Counted from the stretch's first letter, positions 45,363 to 54,378 are shown. The stretch is DNA of 64,000 bases from Prochlorococcus sp. AG-409-M05 (GCA_003215435.1 QCKJ01000001.1:186001-250000), one strand, 5' to 3'. Program-made: numbers and translations. The notes: generated from the sequence alone by a model not told the origin.

Positions 45363-46874
45363 CTAATAATCAACGTGTAAGTCGACCCCTCTCTGAGCTA
45401 GAAGCTGTCTAATTACTAATAATGCTGATTGACTGACTCCTGCAGTACCCTCTCCTGGATGAATACAATCTCCACATAACCAAAGGCCCTTTAAAGGTGT
45501 ACGACTAGACAAACCGAAAGGGCCATACTGTGATGGGTTTTGACCAAGTCCACCCACTATTCCATGAGGTCTACCAGTCCATCTAGCAAAACTTCTTGGA
45601 GTAGCCATCTCCTGATGAAGCCATTGGTGATTGGGAATCTCCAAAAACTTCTCTAATAAACGAGTCATAGCGACTTGCATTAATCGTTTTTGTTTTTGAT
45701 ACTTCTGGTCGGGCAATGAACACCACTCAAAAGTCGAAGTAAAAGCACTTGCAATGACAGTAGCTTGACCTAAAGGAGCTCTACCATCTCCCTCTCTGCT
45801 AATAGATATAAATAATGGCCCTGGAGCTTCAGCAGATAGTTGAATGTGAGAGGGAAGCCCCGCTGGAATAGCACTTCTTTCAAGGGCTCCATAGAAAACT
45901 AATGCTCCACTAGCTTGAGGCAGTTGAGAAAGCTGTTTTAAATAAGATTTCCTGATATCTCCTTCCGAAGGAAGGAGATTTAGTAAACACTGAGGTGGGA
46001 GTGTGCAAACAACTTCTTCAGATTGAAATTGCAAAATCTTTCTATCAGGTGTAATTACCTGAACTTCCCACAACCCACTTTCTTTTAGTGACTTTAATGA
46101 AACAACCCGATGCCGGAAAAAAGTTTGCCCACCGTCACGCTTAAAGGCCGATAACAAACTATTACTCAAATTCTGCATTGAGCCTTTTAGATGCCACAAC
46201 CCCAAAGGTTTGTGTGCCATCTGCAGAACAGTTGCCCCATAAAGAGCTGCAGTTCGATTTGCTGGCTCTTGAGAATAAAGCTTGAGCTGAAGGTCTAGGA
46301 AATGAAGTAGGCGAGTATCCTTTTCACAGCCTGTTAATTTCAAAAGATCTGTAACTGAGGATTTAATCAAAGGCAAAGAGAGCATTGTTTCCGGTCTTAA
46401 AGCTTTAAGAAGTTGTCCTAGATCCCAAGAGTTTCTTGGAGTTAATACAGGGCCACGCTTAACAAATGCCCAATTAATCTCATGTAATTGGGTACAGAGA
46501 TCCCAAAATTGGTCAGTGCCTGGGAAATGTCTTCTACGTTCTTTTTCCCAAAGCTTGTAATCATGCCAAAGAGTAATTTGACTCAAGCCATCTCCTAAAT
46601 CAACTAAACAAGCCCGGTCTAAAACTTCAGCTTCAGGTAAGGAAATTTTTAAATGGCGGAACAATCGCTCATGAATTCCCCCTCGCTCAAATCCTGCTAC
46701 TTGGGTCGCCCCAACATCAAACACAAATCGCCCTCGTTTAAAGGTGCCTGCACATCCCCCCGGTTGATTATGTGCTTCCAATAATTGAACATGAGCCCCT
46801 TCTTTAGCCAATAAGGCTGCTGAAGTGAGCCCAGCAATCCCTGCACCAATCACAATCACCGAATTAATTGGCAT
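45363..46874 (-). CDS. crtD: FAD-dependent carotenoid desaturase/isomerase family, CrtD-like
   Basis: A 503-residue phytoene-desaturase-family oxidoreductase. The FAD motif VIGAGIAGLTSAALLAKEGA is at the N-terminus, followed by QPGGCAGTFKRGRFVFDVGA; the C-terminal FAD-binding block is LKGLWLCGDCIHPGEGTAGV. Among cyanobacterial members it looks closer to the C-3',4' desaturase CrtD group than to the prolycopene isomerase CrtH, but this is from memory of family features, not an alignment. The start ATG at 46874 lies head-to-head with the fructosamine-kinase-like gene. Confidence 0.8.
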   Translation of the reverse strand: MPINSVIVIGAGIAGLTSAALLAKEGAHVQLLEAHNQPGGCAGTFKRGRFVFDVGATQVAGFERGGIHERLFRHLKISLPEAEVLDRACLVDLGDGLSQITLWHDYKLWEKERRRHFPGTDQFWDLCTQLHEINWAFVKRGPVLTPRNSWDLGQLLKALRPETMLSLPLIKSSVTDLLKLTGCEKDTRLLHFLDLQLKLYSQEPANRTAALYGATVLQMAHKPLGLWHLKGSMQNLSNSLLSAFKRDGGQTFFRHRVVSLKSLKESGLWEVQVITPDRKILQFQSEEVVCTLPPQCLLNLLPSEGDIRKSYLKQLSQLPQASGALVFYGALERSAIPAGLPSHIQLSAEAPGPLFISISREGDGRAPLGQATVIASAFTSTFEWCSLPDQKYQKQKRLMQVAMTRLLEKFLEIPNHQWLHQEMATPRSFARWTGRPHGIVGGLGQNPSQYGPFGLSSRTPLKGLWLCGDCIHPGEGTAGVSQSALLVIRQLLAQRGVDLHVDY

Positions 46875-46903
46875 TCAACTCAAAAACAAAAGAAAAAGAC
46901 TCT

Positions 46904-47794
46904 ATGAATAGAGATTTACTAAACGCACTAGAGGAAATTCAGACACCTATTACAGGCAGTGCTATCGAGGAGTTTTTACCCGTAAGCGGCGGATGCATTC
47001 ATGAAGCATGGAAAATCAAATTAAGTAATGGAAAAGAATTGTTTGCCAAAACTGGTACTAAACAAAGCTGGGGCATGTTTTTAGCTGAGACAGAAGGGCT
47101 AAGAGAACTAAAAAGGTGGGCTAATCCAGCGCTTCTTGTAATACCTGAGCCTATTGCCTTAGAGAAAATTGGAAATCAAGCGATTCTTATACTCCCATGG
47201 TTAAAGCTACAAGCTGGTAACCAAACATCTTTAGGCAAAGGCCTTGCGCAACTTCATAAGGCTTCAGCGAATAAGAATCCAGGCAAATTTGGATGGGAAT
47301 CTCATGGTTTTATTGGTGCAGGCCCGCAGCCTGGGGGATGGGAGACAACCTGGGGCGAATGTTTTATCAGACTGCGTTTATATCCTCAGTTAGAACTCGC
47401 CACTCAATGGGGGCTTGATGCAAATTGCTCCAAGTCAAGTTTATTACCTTTAATTCCCTACTTAAATTCCCATAATCCCTCTCCAAGTATTGTGCATGGG
47501 GACCTTTGGAGTGGAAATGCATTTACACATTCGGATGGTCGTGGTGTTTTAATTGATCCAGCAACTTGGTGGGCAGATAGAGAAGTGGATATTGCTATGA
47601 CAAAAATGTTTGGAGGGTTCTCCAATGAGTTCTATAAAGGGTATGAATCTGAATGGCCTTTGCCAGATCATGCCAGTAAGAGAATTGATCTCTACAATTT
47701 TTATCACCTACTAAATCACGCCAACCTATTTGGTGGCTCTTATAAAAACCAATGCTTTAAATTCCTCAACACACTCAAAAGTAAATTGAGCTAG
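46904..47794 (+). CDS. Fructosamine/ketosamine-3-kinase family protein
   Basis: A 296-residue kinase-fold protein related to enzymes that phosphorylate sugar adducts on proteins and so trigger deglycation. Visible are VSGGCIHEAWKIKLSNGKEL with ATP-site Lys in LFAKTG, the catalytic loop IVHGDLWSGNAF (HGD-x-W-x-x-N) and the Mg-binding VLIDPATWWADREVDIAMTK. All kinase motifs are intact. The start is ATG 46904; an ATG at 46868 would overlap the start of the divergent CrtD-like gene. Confidence 0.88.
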   Translation: MNRDLLNALEEIQTPITGSAIEEFLPVSGGCIHEAWKIKLSNGKELFAKTGTKQSWGMFLAETEGLRELKRWANPALLVIPEPIALEKIGNQAILILPWLKLQAGNQTSLGKGLAQLHKASANKNPGKFGWESHGFIGAGPQPGGWETTWGECFIRLRLYPQLELATQWGLDANCSKSSLLPLIPYLNSHNPSPSIVHGDLWSGNAFTHSDGRGVLIDPATWWADREVDIAMTKMFGGFSNEFYKGYESEWPLPDHASKRIDLYNFYHLLNHANLFGGSYKNQCFKFLNTLKSKLS

Positions 47795-47814
47795 TTGAGA
47801 AAGCTAAACAGTTT

Positions 47815-48192
47815 TCAACCCAAATATTCCTTCCGAAGATTTTGTACTCTTTCAAAAACTGAGTCACGTTTCTCACTAGTAGTTAAATTTTGCCAGCTCC
47901 ATTGACCCACAACTACAACGCCTAAAAGCTCAAGCAAGCCAGGCACAACAGGCAAAAGATTAATTGTGTCAATTACCCCTTTAATGATTATCTGAGCAAC
48001 TATGACAACTGTAATTATGCCAACCGCCTTGCCATATTTGCCCATCTGTCCCCAATCAACCTTGTTTAAGGCATCATTAACTGCACCCATCACTTCTCCA
48101 TAACGTTCTGAAAAATTGTTGCCATTATCTTCGCTATCTACTTTCACTTCGTTGTTTGAGACATTGTTTGCCTCAGGATTGGAGTCAGTCAT
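47815..48192 (-). CDS. CAAD-domain thylakoid membrane protein
   Basis: A 125-residue protein with an acidic N-terminal stretch, an amphipathic segment FSERYGEVMGAVNDALNKVD, then two hydrophobic helices (AVGIITVVIVAQIIIKGVID and LLPVVPGLLELLGVVVVGQW) and the signature QNLTTSEKRDSVFERVQNLR. CAAD domains occur alone or appended to cyanobacterial aminoacyl-tRNA synthetases. They are related to the CURT1 proteins that shape thylakoid margins. The start is ATG 48192; a GTG six bases earlier is possible. It is divergent from the JAMM gene. Confidence 0.9.
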   Translation of the reverse strand: MTDSNPEANNVSNNEVKVDSEDNGNNFSERYGEVMGAVNDALNKVDWGQMGKYGKAVGIITVVIVAQIIIKGVIDTINLLPVVPGLLELLGVVVVGQWSWQNLTTSEKRDSVFERVQNLRKEYLG

Positions 48193-48245
48193 GAACACAA
48201 CAATGAGTGCAATTATGTGCAGAGCGTATCGAAATTAACAATGAA

Positions 48246-48758
48246 ATGCCAGAGGTTCTTCAATTCGATCACGATTGCCTGATAGTTCTACGCGAAACTC
48301 TTCTGGCAAAAACCCCAGAAGAAGGTTGTGCAATTTTGATTGGAAAGAAAAAAACCTCAGGAGTCTTTTTTGAAAAACCGCTTTGGAATGTTCGAATTAT
48401 CTGGCCTTGCGGGAATATATGGAAGCCTGGAATATTCGATTTCTTAGGGGGAAGACAAAATATCTCAAATAAAAAAAATACCAAGAAGGCCTCAAAAGAA
48501 AACCGCTTCTTTCTTGACCCTAAGGAACAAATCAACGCGCAACGCTGGGCAAGAAATCATGATTTAGAAGTTCTTGGTAGTGCCCATTCACATCCCATTG
48601 CAAAAGATGCAGTTCCATCTTTAAAAGATATCGAATTAAGCTTTAATGAAAATCTAATGGTAATAGTTGCAGGCTCTGGAGATGTACGAGCATGGTGGAT
48701 GTCAGAGTCTAAGCCTCGAGAAATAAGACTTTTAAATTCCTACTTGGACAATGCCTGA
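48246..48758 (+). CDS. JAMM (MPN+) family metallopeptidase
   Basis: A 170-residue single-domain member of the JAB1/MPN/Mov34 metalloenzymes that remove ubiquitin-like or sulfur-carrier tails. The catalytic Glu is in TPEEGCAILIG (25/26), and zinc ligands are His 114, His 116 and Asp 128 in AHSHPIAKDAVPSLKDIEL. The spacing between the second His and the Ser is eight residues rather than the usual seven. A central insertion is Lys-rich. The start is ATG 48246 (an earlier ATG at 48207 adds 13 residues). It is 16 nt before an E1-like/rhodanese gene, so the two are almost certainly coexpressed. Confidence 0.88.
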   Translation: MPEVLQFDHDCLIVLRETLLAKTPEEGCAILIGKKKTSGVFFEKPLWNVRIIWPCGNIWKPGIFDFLGGRQNISNKKNTKKASKENRFFLDPKEQINAQRWARNHDLEVLGSAHSHPIAKDAVPSLKDIELSFNENLMVIVAGSGDVRAWWMSESKPREIRLLNSYLDNA

Positions 48759-48774
48759 TTAACCCTATTCTCAA

Positions 48775-49935
48775 ATGAACTATCTAAACAATTCTAAAAA
48801 TGATTTGGATTCTGAAGAATTAATTCGCTATTCAAGGCACATAACTCTTCCTGAAATAGGAATCCAAGGCCAAAAAAAACTTAAGTCTGCTTCAGTACTT
48901 TGTATTGGATCAGGTGGATTGGGTTCCCCTCTAATGCTTTACCTAGCAGCCGCTGGAATAGGAAGAATTGGAATTGTTGATTTTGATATAGTCGAAGAAT
49001 CAAACCTCCAACGACAAATAATCCACAATACAACCTGGATCGGAAAGAAAAAAACCTCTTCTGCACGTTCAAGAATTTTAGAACTAAATCCTTATTGCCA
49101 AGTAGATCTATTTGAGACAACTTTAACAACGGCTAATGCTCTAGAAATTATCAAAGAATATGATGTGATTTGCGATGGGACAGATAACTTTCCCAGTAGA
49201 TACCTAATTAACGATTCTTGTGTTTTACTTGGCAAGCCAAATGTATATGGTTCAGTTCATCGTTTTGAAGGCCAAGCAAGTGTATTTAACCTAAAAGAAT
49301 CAAGTCCAAATTACCGAGACCTTATACCAGAGCCGCCCCCTGCAAACATAATTCCTTCTTGTACTGAAGCAGGGGTATTTGGAGTCTTACCTGGAATAAT
49401 CGGCATAGTACAAGCAACTGAAGTTATCAAAATAATTTCTGGAATTGGCAATCCCCTTGATGGCCGGCTACTAGTTATTGATGCTTTAACAATGACATTT
49501 AAAGAGCTAAAGCTATCAAAACTTGAACATAGTAAAAAAATTGAGCGATTGATTGATTATCATAAATTCTGTGGGGTTCAGAAATGTGAAAATCCTATAG
49601 AGAGATCCTTCATTATTGGAAGCATTTCAGTTAAAGATCTTAAGCAACTAATCAACAATATTCCAAAAGATATTCTAGTAATAGATGTACGTAGCAGAAG
49701 CGAAGCAGAGATTAATTCAATCAATGAATCAAAATTAATACCGCTTGAAAGAATTGAGACTGGAGAAGCTATTGAAGAAATCAGAAAACTTTCATTAGGT
49801 AAAAGATTATTTATATGCTGCAAGTCAGGAATACGCTCAGAAAAAGCACTAAGGATTTTAAAATCTCATTCAATAAATGGATTAAGTCTTGCTGGCGGTA
49901 TGGAAGCCTGGGAAGCTAGCCTTACTCAAAGCTAA
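48775..49935 (+). CDS. moeB: E1-like adenylyltransferase fused to rhodanese (MoeZ/MoeB type)
   Basis: A 386-residue protein. Residues 1-250 are a ThiF/MoeB E1-like domain: RHITLPEIGIQGQKKL, ATP motif CIGSGGLGSPLMLYLAAAGI, DFDIVEESNLQRQIIH, and the PSCTEAGVFGVLPGIIGIVQ block with the conserved Cys. Residues from about 285 are a rhodanese with the active-site loop CCKSGIRSEKAL (Cys about 349). It should adenylate the C-terminal Gly-Gly of a sulfur carrier (MoaD, ThiS or a relative) and load it with sulfur. The CxxC pair of E. coli MoeB is replaced by NYRD, as in MoeZ-type proteins. The upstream JAMM gene is a likely partner. Confidence 0.92.
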   Translation: MNYLNNSKNDLDSEELIRYSRHITLPEIGIQGQKKLKSASVLCIGSGGLGSPLMLYLAAAGIGRIGIVDFDIVEESNLQRQIIHNTTWIGKKKTSSARSRILELNPYCQVDLFETTLTTANALEIIKEYDVICDGTDNFPSRYLINDSCVLLGKPNVYGSVHRFEGQASVFNLKESSPNYRDLIPEPPPANIIPSCTEAGVFGVLPGIIGIVQATEVIKIISGIGNPLDGRLLVIDALTMTFKELKLSKLEHSKKIERLIDYHKFCGVQKCENPIERSFIIGSISVKDLKQLINNIPKDILVIDVRSRSEAEINSINESKLIPLERIETGEAIEEIRKLSLGKRLFICCKSGIRSEKALRILKSHSINGLSLAGGMEAWEASLTQS

Positions 49936-49970
49936 AAATTATAGTAAGAAAATAACTGTAAATCTAGACA

Positions 49971-51158
49971 TCAATAATCAACTCCTCTTTTTAAATCTAC
50001 ACCTTGTTCAGCATAATGCCTATGACAAACCATTTCCGAATGTACACTCGCTAAGTCAAAATATGTAGGTTGATTTTTACAGCGGCCTGTGATAATTACT
50101 TCGGTCTCAGCTGGTTTCCTTAGTAAGGTCTGAACAATAGGCTCTACCGGTAGCAGCTCAAGGTCTACACTAGGATTAAGTTCATCCAAAATAACTGTTT
50201 TATATAAGCCACTGGAAATAGCAGCCCTTGCTATTTCCCAAGCACGTTCAGCCTCTAGATAGTCAATTTGTTGTTGTTGTCCACGCCAAACAATTGCATC
50301 TCTCCCAGAGCGAAGATGATCCACTAAGTGAGGGTAACTTTTCTGCAATGCCGCTATTGCAGCGTCTTCTGTATAACCACTACCTCCTTTTAACCATTGG
50401 AGAATTAACACCCTATGACTTTTGTCTTGGCTAATACCCCGACCAATTGCTTGCAATGCTTTGCCTAAGGCACTTGTAGATTTCCCCTTCCCTTCACCTG
50501 TATAGATCTCTATACCTCCAACCGAACTTCTCAAAGAGGCATCTTCTTCTAAACTTGGGCGCCGATGTGCACGCATTTCAGAATGCAGGTCAGCTACTTT
50601 AATTAAATCTATAGGGGCAGCCCTACCAGTCACAATAATCTCCATCCCTGGAGGTCTATTGGTGAGGGTATTGACCACATCATTTATATCCAATAGACCC
50701 AAATCCAACACAGGGTTGAGTTCATCAAGAACAACAACCGAATAAAGGGCACTTGCTATAGCACCTTTTGCTATATCCCAACCTCTATTAGCTTCCTGAG
50801 AATCAAATGTTGTGGCTTCAGCCGCAGTAAAAAAATCTGCGCGACCAGTTCTTACTTGATCAATTAAATGGGGGAAACCTTGCTGCAAAGCATCAATCGC
50901 AGCATCTTCGTCATAAGCCCTACCTGGGCCCTTCAGAAACCTAAGTAAAAGAACTCTAGTCCGACGTTGCTCACAAATTCCCAGCCCTATTGTTCTTAAA
51001 ACAACCCCTAAAGCAGCCTGACTTTTACCCTTACCCTCACCATCATAAATATGTAATTGTCCATGACTCCTTTCCTTACTATCAGCAGCAGTAACAATCC
51101 CAATACCCCTGCTACTGCGAGTAGTGTCTTTTGAGATCGTGTCTTGAGACTTCGTCAC
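49971..51158 (-). CDS. cobO: Tandem CobO/BtuR-type P-loop protein
   Basis: A 395-residue protein made of two copies of the CobO/CobA corrinoid adenosyltransferase fold. Copy 1 has the P-loop GEGKGKS at 40-46 and VVVLDELNPVLDLGL at about 141-155; copy 2 has GEGKGKS at 221-227 and TVILDELNPSVDLELL later. Both also retain DEDAAI/TEDAAI, EANRGWDIA/EAERAWEIA and the GR-containing EIIVTGR/EVIITGR ends. The family normally has one domain of about 200 residues that attaches the adenosyl group to cob(I)alamin. The two copies are clearly diverged. Activity of each copy is not known. Confidence 0.88.
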   Translation of the reverse strand: MTKSQDTISKDTTRSSRGIGIVTAADSKERSHGQLHIYDGEGKGKSQAALGVVLRTIGLGICEQRRTRVLLLRFLKGPGRAYDEDAAIDALQQGFPHLIDQVRTGRADFFTAAEATTFDSQEANRGWDIAKGAIASALYSVVVLDELNPVLDLGLLDINDVVNTLTNRPPGMEIIVTGRAAPIDLIKVADLHSEMRAHRRPSLEEDASLRSSVGGIEIYTGEGKGKSTSALGKALQAIGRGISQDKSHRVLILQWLKGGSGYTEDAAIAALQKSYPHLVDHLRSGRDAIVWRGQQQQIDYLEAERAWEIARAAISSGLYKTVILDELNPSVDLELLPVEPIVQTLLRKPAETEVIITGRCKNQPTYFDLASVHSEMVCHRHYAEQGVDLKRGVDY

Positions 51159-51225
51159 TGCTTAGGTCTATGACTCCCTTGACGTGTCTATTTACGTTTG
51201 AAGCTTAACTAGAGGAACCACTCTA

Positions 51226-52095
51226 ATGAAATTGATAGCAACAACTCAAGTAAAACTTTTTACACAATTAGAGCCCTTGTCGGAATTCGAAAGGAACCAA
51301 TTGGAGTCGCTACGCAGATTTATTTCTAAATTCGAAAAAGTCTGTGTTGCATATTCAGGAGGTGTAGATAGCTCTTTAGTGGCCGCGATTGCAAAAGAAC
51401 AACTTGGGAAAAACTCAATAGCGATTACAGGAGTTTCTCCAGCTCTAGCTCCCCATTTAAGAAAGGAAGCTAAGCACCAAGCTAATTGGATTGAAATCAG
51501 ACATCAAGAATGTAAGACCAATGAATTAATGGACCCTCTTTACAGTGAGAATCCAAAAGAAAGATGTTTTGCTTGCAAAAGAGAATTACATCGCAAAATC
51601 AAAGCAATCAAGGGAGAAAGTGATGGTTACATTGTCCTTGATGGGGTTAATTACGATGACCTCAGAGAGCATAGACCTGGGATCAAAGCAGCCCAACTTG
51701 CTGGGGTGCGTTCTCCGCTTGCAGAGTTAAAAATTGGAAAGTTTTCTATTCGGAATATCTCAAGAGCACTTGGCTTCCCTTGGTGGGATAAAGCTGCACA
51801 ACCCTGCCTTGCGTCACGAGTCACTTATGGTGAAAGTATCACAGCACAAAGACTCTTTCAAATTGACAAAGCAGAGGCCTTTTTAAGATCTAAAGGGTTT
51901 ACTAATTTGAGAGTTCGAAGCCAAGGGTTATCCGCAAGAATTGAATTAGAAGAAGAAAAAATTTTTGATTTATTGATTCTTCAAGAACGTGAAAAGATTG
52001 TTAATTACTTCCTGTCACTAGGCTTTACAAGTGTCAGTCTCGATCTTGAGGGATTAATAAGTGGGAAATTAAATCGAAGTCTTAGAAAGAGTTGA
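51226..52095 (+). CDS. larE: LarE-like ATP-dependent sulfur transferase
   Basis: A 289-residue PP-loop enzyme. The pyrophosphatase loop SGGVDS is at residues 44-49 in KVCVAYSGGVDSSLVAAIA. A CxxC-type pair appears in KERCFACKRELHRK, and the conserved Cys of the PCLASRVTYGE motif corresponds in position to the sacrificial or cluster-bound Cys of LarE. LarE inserts sulfur into the nickel-pincer cofactor of lactate racemase in lactobacilli, but cyanobacterial members lack proven substrates. The start is ATG 51226. It is divergent from the CobO-like gene with 67 nt between. Confidence 0.85.
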   Translation: MKLIATTQVKLFTQLEPLSEFERNQLESLRRFISKFEKVCVAYSGGVDSSLVAAIAKEQLGKNSIAITGVSPALAPHLRKEAKHQANWIEIRHQECKTNELMDPLYSENPKERCFACKRELHRKIKAIKGESDGYIVLDGVNYDDLREHRPGIKAAQLAGVRSPLAELKIGKFSIRNISRALGFPWWDKAAQPCLASRVTYGESITAQRLFQIDKAEAFLRSKGFTNLRVRSQGLSARIELEEEKIFDLLILQEREKIVNYFLSLGFTSVSLDLEGLISGKLNRSLRKS

Positions 52096-52126
52096 AATAA
52101 CCAAAAATCTAATTACTCTGAGAGTC

Positions 52127-52600
52127 TTAAGAATGAGGTTTTCTTAGGCCATTTTTTATGTCTTCAGGTGTTTTTCTCTTAAAACTAGTAAGGCTAAATT
52201 GTTCAGCCAAGAGCTCTGTTTTAAAAATATGGCAAGCTTCTTCTGGCATTGTTTGCTCTCCACAGGTAAATACATCTACAGCCGCATAACCATTTTCTGG
52301 CCATGTATGAATTGAAATGTGAGACTCTGCCAAAAGTGCAAGACAAGTAACGCCATACGGTGAAAATCTATGAGTAATTAGATTCAGAAGTTTTGCGCCT
52401 GCAGATTTAGCAGCAGCAGTAATAGTTGTCCTGAGGAAGGCCTCATCATTCAGCCTATTTTTATCGCAATCATATAATTCCAAAATGCAATGCTTACCTA
52501 TCGAAAGAGTTGTATTTGGAATATTGAGATCGATAATTTCTTTTGAAAAAGCCTCACCCCATCCAGGATTTGGGTGCAAGCAAGACAGATTGTTTTCCAT
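52127..52600 (-). CDS. speD: S-adenosylmethionine decarboxylase proenzyme
   Basis: Makes decarboxylated AdoMet, the aminopropyl donor for spermidine. The 157-residue proenzyme is of the short bacterial class and self-cleaves to create a pyruvoyl group at the Ser of [20 protein letters not shown]. The catalytic Cys region is [16 protein letters not shown]. An N-terminal extension of about 20 residues precedes [11 protein letters not shown]. It lies 24 nt after recF and is probably cotranscribed. Confidence 0.93.
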   Translation of the reverse strand: MENNLSCLHPNPGWGEAFSKEIIDLNIPNTTLSIGKHCILELYDCDKNRLNDEAFLRTTITAAAKSAGAKLLNLITHRFSPYGVTCLALLAESHISIHTWPENGYAAVDVFTCGEQTMPEEACHIFKTELLAEQFSLTSFKRKTPEDIKNGLRKPHS

Positions 52601-52624
52601 AGGCCCTTGAAAATGGGTGCCAAT

Positions 52625-53743
52625 TTAACCGACAGACCCCTTTGAACTAAAGGACTTCGTCTCCAATAATTGTGATTCTCTCATCCATTCCCCCTGAAAA
52701 GCATCCAAGTGCGTTGCAGTCACTATGCATTGATGTTTCTCTCCGGCTACCTCTAATAAAAGCAATTGTCGTTTCGCATCCAACTCAGCCAAAACATCAT
52801 CCAATAACAAAATAGGAGGCAAACCAGACATTTGCTCAACCAAATCAAGTTCCGCCAATTTGAGCGAAAGGATTAAAGTACGCTGTTGTCCAGAAGAAGC
52901 AAACCGACGTGCTTCCAGTCCATTAAGCAATAAGCCAACTTCATCACGATGAGGTCCTACACGACAACTCCCCAATCTCTCCTCATCTAACCTTTGGTCC
53001 AAAAGCTGGTCTTGAATATCAAGTCTCCAAGGCTCTTCAGCCTCCTCGCCCTTCAATTTACTGCCTGGGTAATAAACCAACTCTAATTTTTCTTTTCCAT
53101 TACTAATCATCTTTTGCCAATGAGCTACAAGAGGCTGCAAATGCCTTAATGCCCTAGACCGGCGTCGATGAATGCGTGTACTAACAAGAGCCATCTGGAG
53201 ATCAAAAGCATCCAGAATTGCATCCCTTTCATTAGCAGGCTTATTACGCCATCTTCTCCATAATTGACTTCTCTGCCGGAGCAACCTGCTATATCTGCTT
53301 ATCAAATCAGAATAGATTGGTTCCAATTGCTGAACAACTCGATCAAGCCATTGCCGCCGAAGTGCTGGCTGACCTCGAACGAGCTCAAGGTCAAGAGAAC
53401 TGAATCCCACACAACGCAATGGTCCAATCAAGTCAAACTGACGAGATAAAACCTTTTCATTCCTTTTCGCCTGCCTTCCCCCTTTTCTCCTCAATTCCAA
53501 CTCAAGGGTCTCGTCTTCACAAGAAAGGGCTCTCAGGAGGGCCCTTTCTTGATTCCAATGAATTAAATCACTATCTCTACTGCAACGATGTGATCGCAGA
53601 CTCCCCAACAACTCAATAGCCTCAAGGAGATTGGTTTTGCCTGCACCATTTGGGCCTGTAATAAGCAAACGCTTCTCGGTCAACTCCAACCGAAAACGAA
53701 TGTAATTGCGGAATCCCTCGATTTCGAGCTTATTAAGCCTAAT
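52625..53743 (-). CDS. recF: Recombination protein RecF, apparently starting at ATT
   Basis: An SMC-like ATPase that loads RecA at gaps through RecOR. The P-loop [20 protein letters not shown] and the C-terminal [16 protein letters not shown] and [15 protein letters not shown] motifs are intact. The family N-terminus (strand, then GFRNY) is encoded: [20 protein letters not shown] reads back in frame to an ATT at 53743-53741, three codons after an in-frame TAA at 53752-53750. No ATG, GTG or TTG occurs until TTG 53689, which would delete the FRNY strand. AAGGA precedes the ATT by 3 nt. From ATT the protein is 372 residues. Confidence 0.88.
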   Translation of the reverse strand: MRLNKLEIEGFRNYIRFRLELTEKRLLITGPNGAGKTNLLEAIELLGSLRSHRCSRDSDLIHWNQERALLRALSCEDETLELELRRKGGRQAKRNEKVLSRQFDLIGPLRCVGFSSLDLELVRGQPALRRQWLDRVVQQLEPIYSDLISRYSRLLRQRSQLWRRWRNKPANERDAILDAFDLQMALVSTRIHRRRSRALRHLQPLVAHWQKMISNGKEKLELVYYPGSKLKGEEAEEPWRLDIQDQLLDQRLDEERLGSCRVGPHRDEVGLLLNGLEARRFASSGQQRTLILSLKLAELDLVEQMSGLPPILLLDDVLAELDAKRQLLLLEVAGEKHQCIVTATHLDAFQGEWMRESQLLETKSFSSKGSVG

Positions 53744-53827
53744 CTTTCCTTAAGCAGCCTTTGGATAAGGTACCTTGATTAAGCCCACTTTAGGGTTAAC
53801 TCATATCAAGGCAGACCGCCAAACTAT

Positions 53828-53901
53828 GGGCATGTAGCTCAGTTGGATAGAGCATCAGATTCCGGTTCTGAGGGTCGGGGGTTCGAGTCCCTCCATGCTC
53901 G
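53828..53901 (+). tRNA. tRNA-Arg(CCG)
   Basis: A 74-nt cloverleaf with acceptor GGGCATG/CATGCTC (one G-T pair), discriminator G, D-arm GCTCAGTTGGATAGAGC, anticodon stem TCAGA/TCTGA with loop TTCCGGT (anticodon CCG), and T-arm GGGGTTCGAGTCCC. The CCA end is not encoded. It decodes CGG, expected to be rare in this genome. Confidence 0.96.
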
Positions 53902-53926
53902 TATTTATATCATTGACAAATCACTG

Positions 53927-54373
53927 TCAAAGTCTCAATCCCATTGCACGAATACCTCCAGGATCAATTAAAAATCCCTGATCTTCTAATGCCGTCAATG
54001 TAATTAACGGAGCAGAAACAGAAATGCTGCAACCAGGAGATTCTTTTCGCAAGATAAAAAGAGATCTATTAACAAGCACCCTAAGTAATTCAGCCTGATC
54101 GTCACCCGGCCTTGCAGAAAGGTTCCAAAGGTTGGCATTAAGTCCGTCATCTGTAGTTGCTCTAACAAATCCTGCAAGAAGTCCGTTATCTTTTTGCAAA
54201 ATACTTAGTAAGAAAATACTTCTTTCTAATGCTAAAGCCAACTTCTTTTGAGAATATGTTGACTGATTACATCTCGAAAAAAGGCGATTAAGTGCAGCTG
54301 GATTTGGAGGTTTATCTCTCTCTAGGATGTAGCCATCTGGCAAGGGTATTTGAGAAGAATTACGACCTAGCAT
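53927..54373 (-). CDS. GNAT family N-acetyltransferase
   Basis: A 148-residue GCN5-like protein. The expected elements are a first helix pair (PAALNRLFSRCNQSTYSQKK), a central strand with GLLAGFVRATTDDGLNANLW, the strand before the acetyl-CoA site LWNLSARPGDDQAELLRVLV, and a C-terminal EDQGFLIDPGGIRAMGLRL. The R/QxxGxG/A loop is degenerate (ARPGDDQA), as in many bacterial GNATs. The substrate is unknown. It is the last gene of the trpE-gshA-ppc run, 5 nt after ppc. Confidence 0.75.
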   Translation of the reverse strand: MLGRNSSQIPLPDGYILERDKPPNPAALNRLFSRCNQSTYSQKKLALALERSIFLLSILQKDNGLLAGFVRATTDDGLNANLWNLSARPGDDQAELLRVLVNRSLFILRKESPGCSISVSAPLITLTALEDQGFLIDPGGIRAMGLRL

Positions 54374-54378
54374 TTGGA

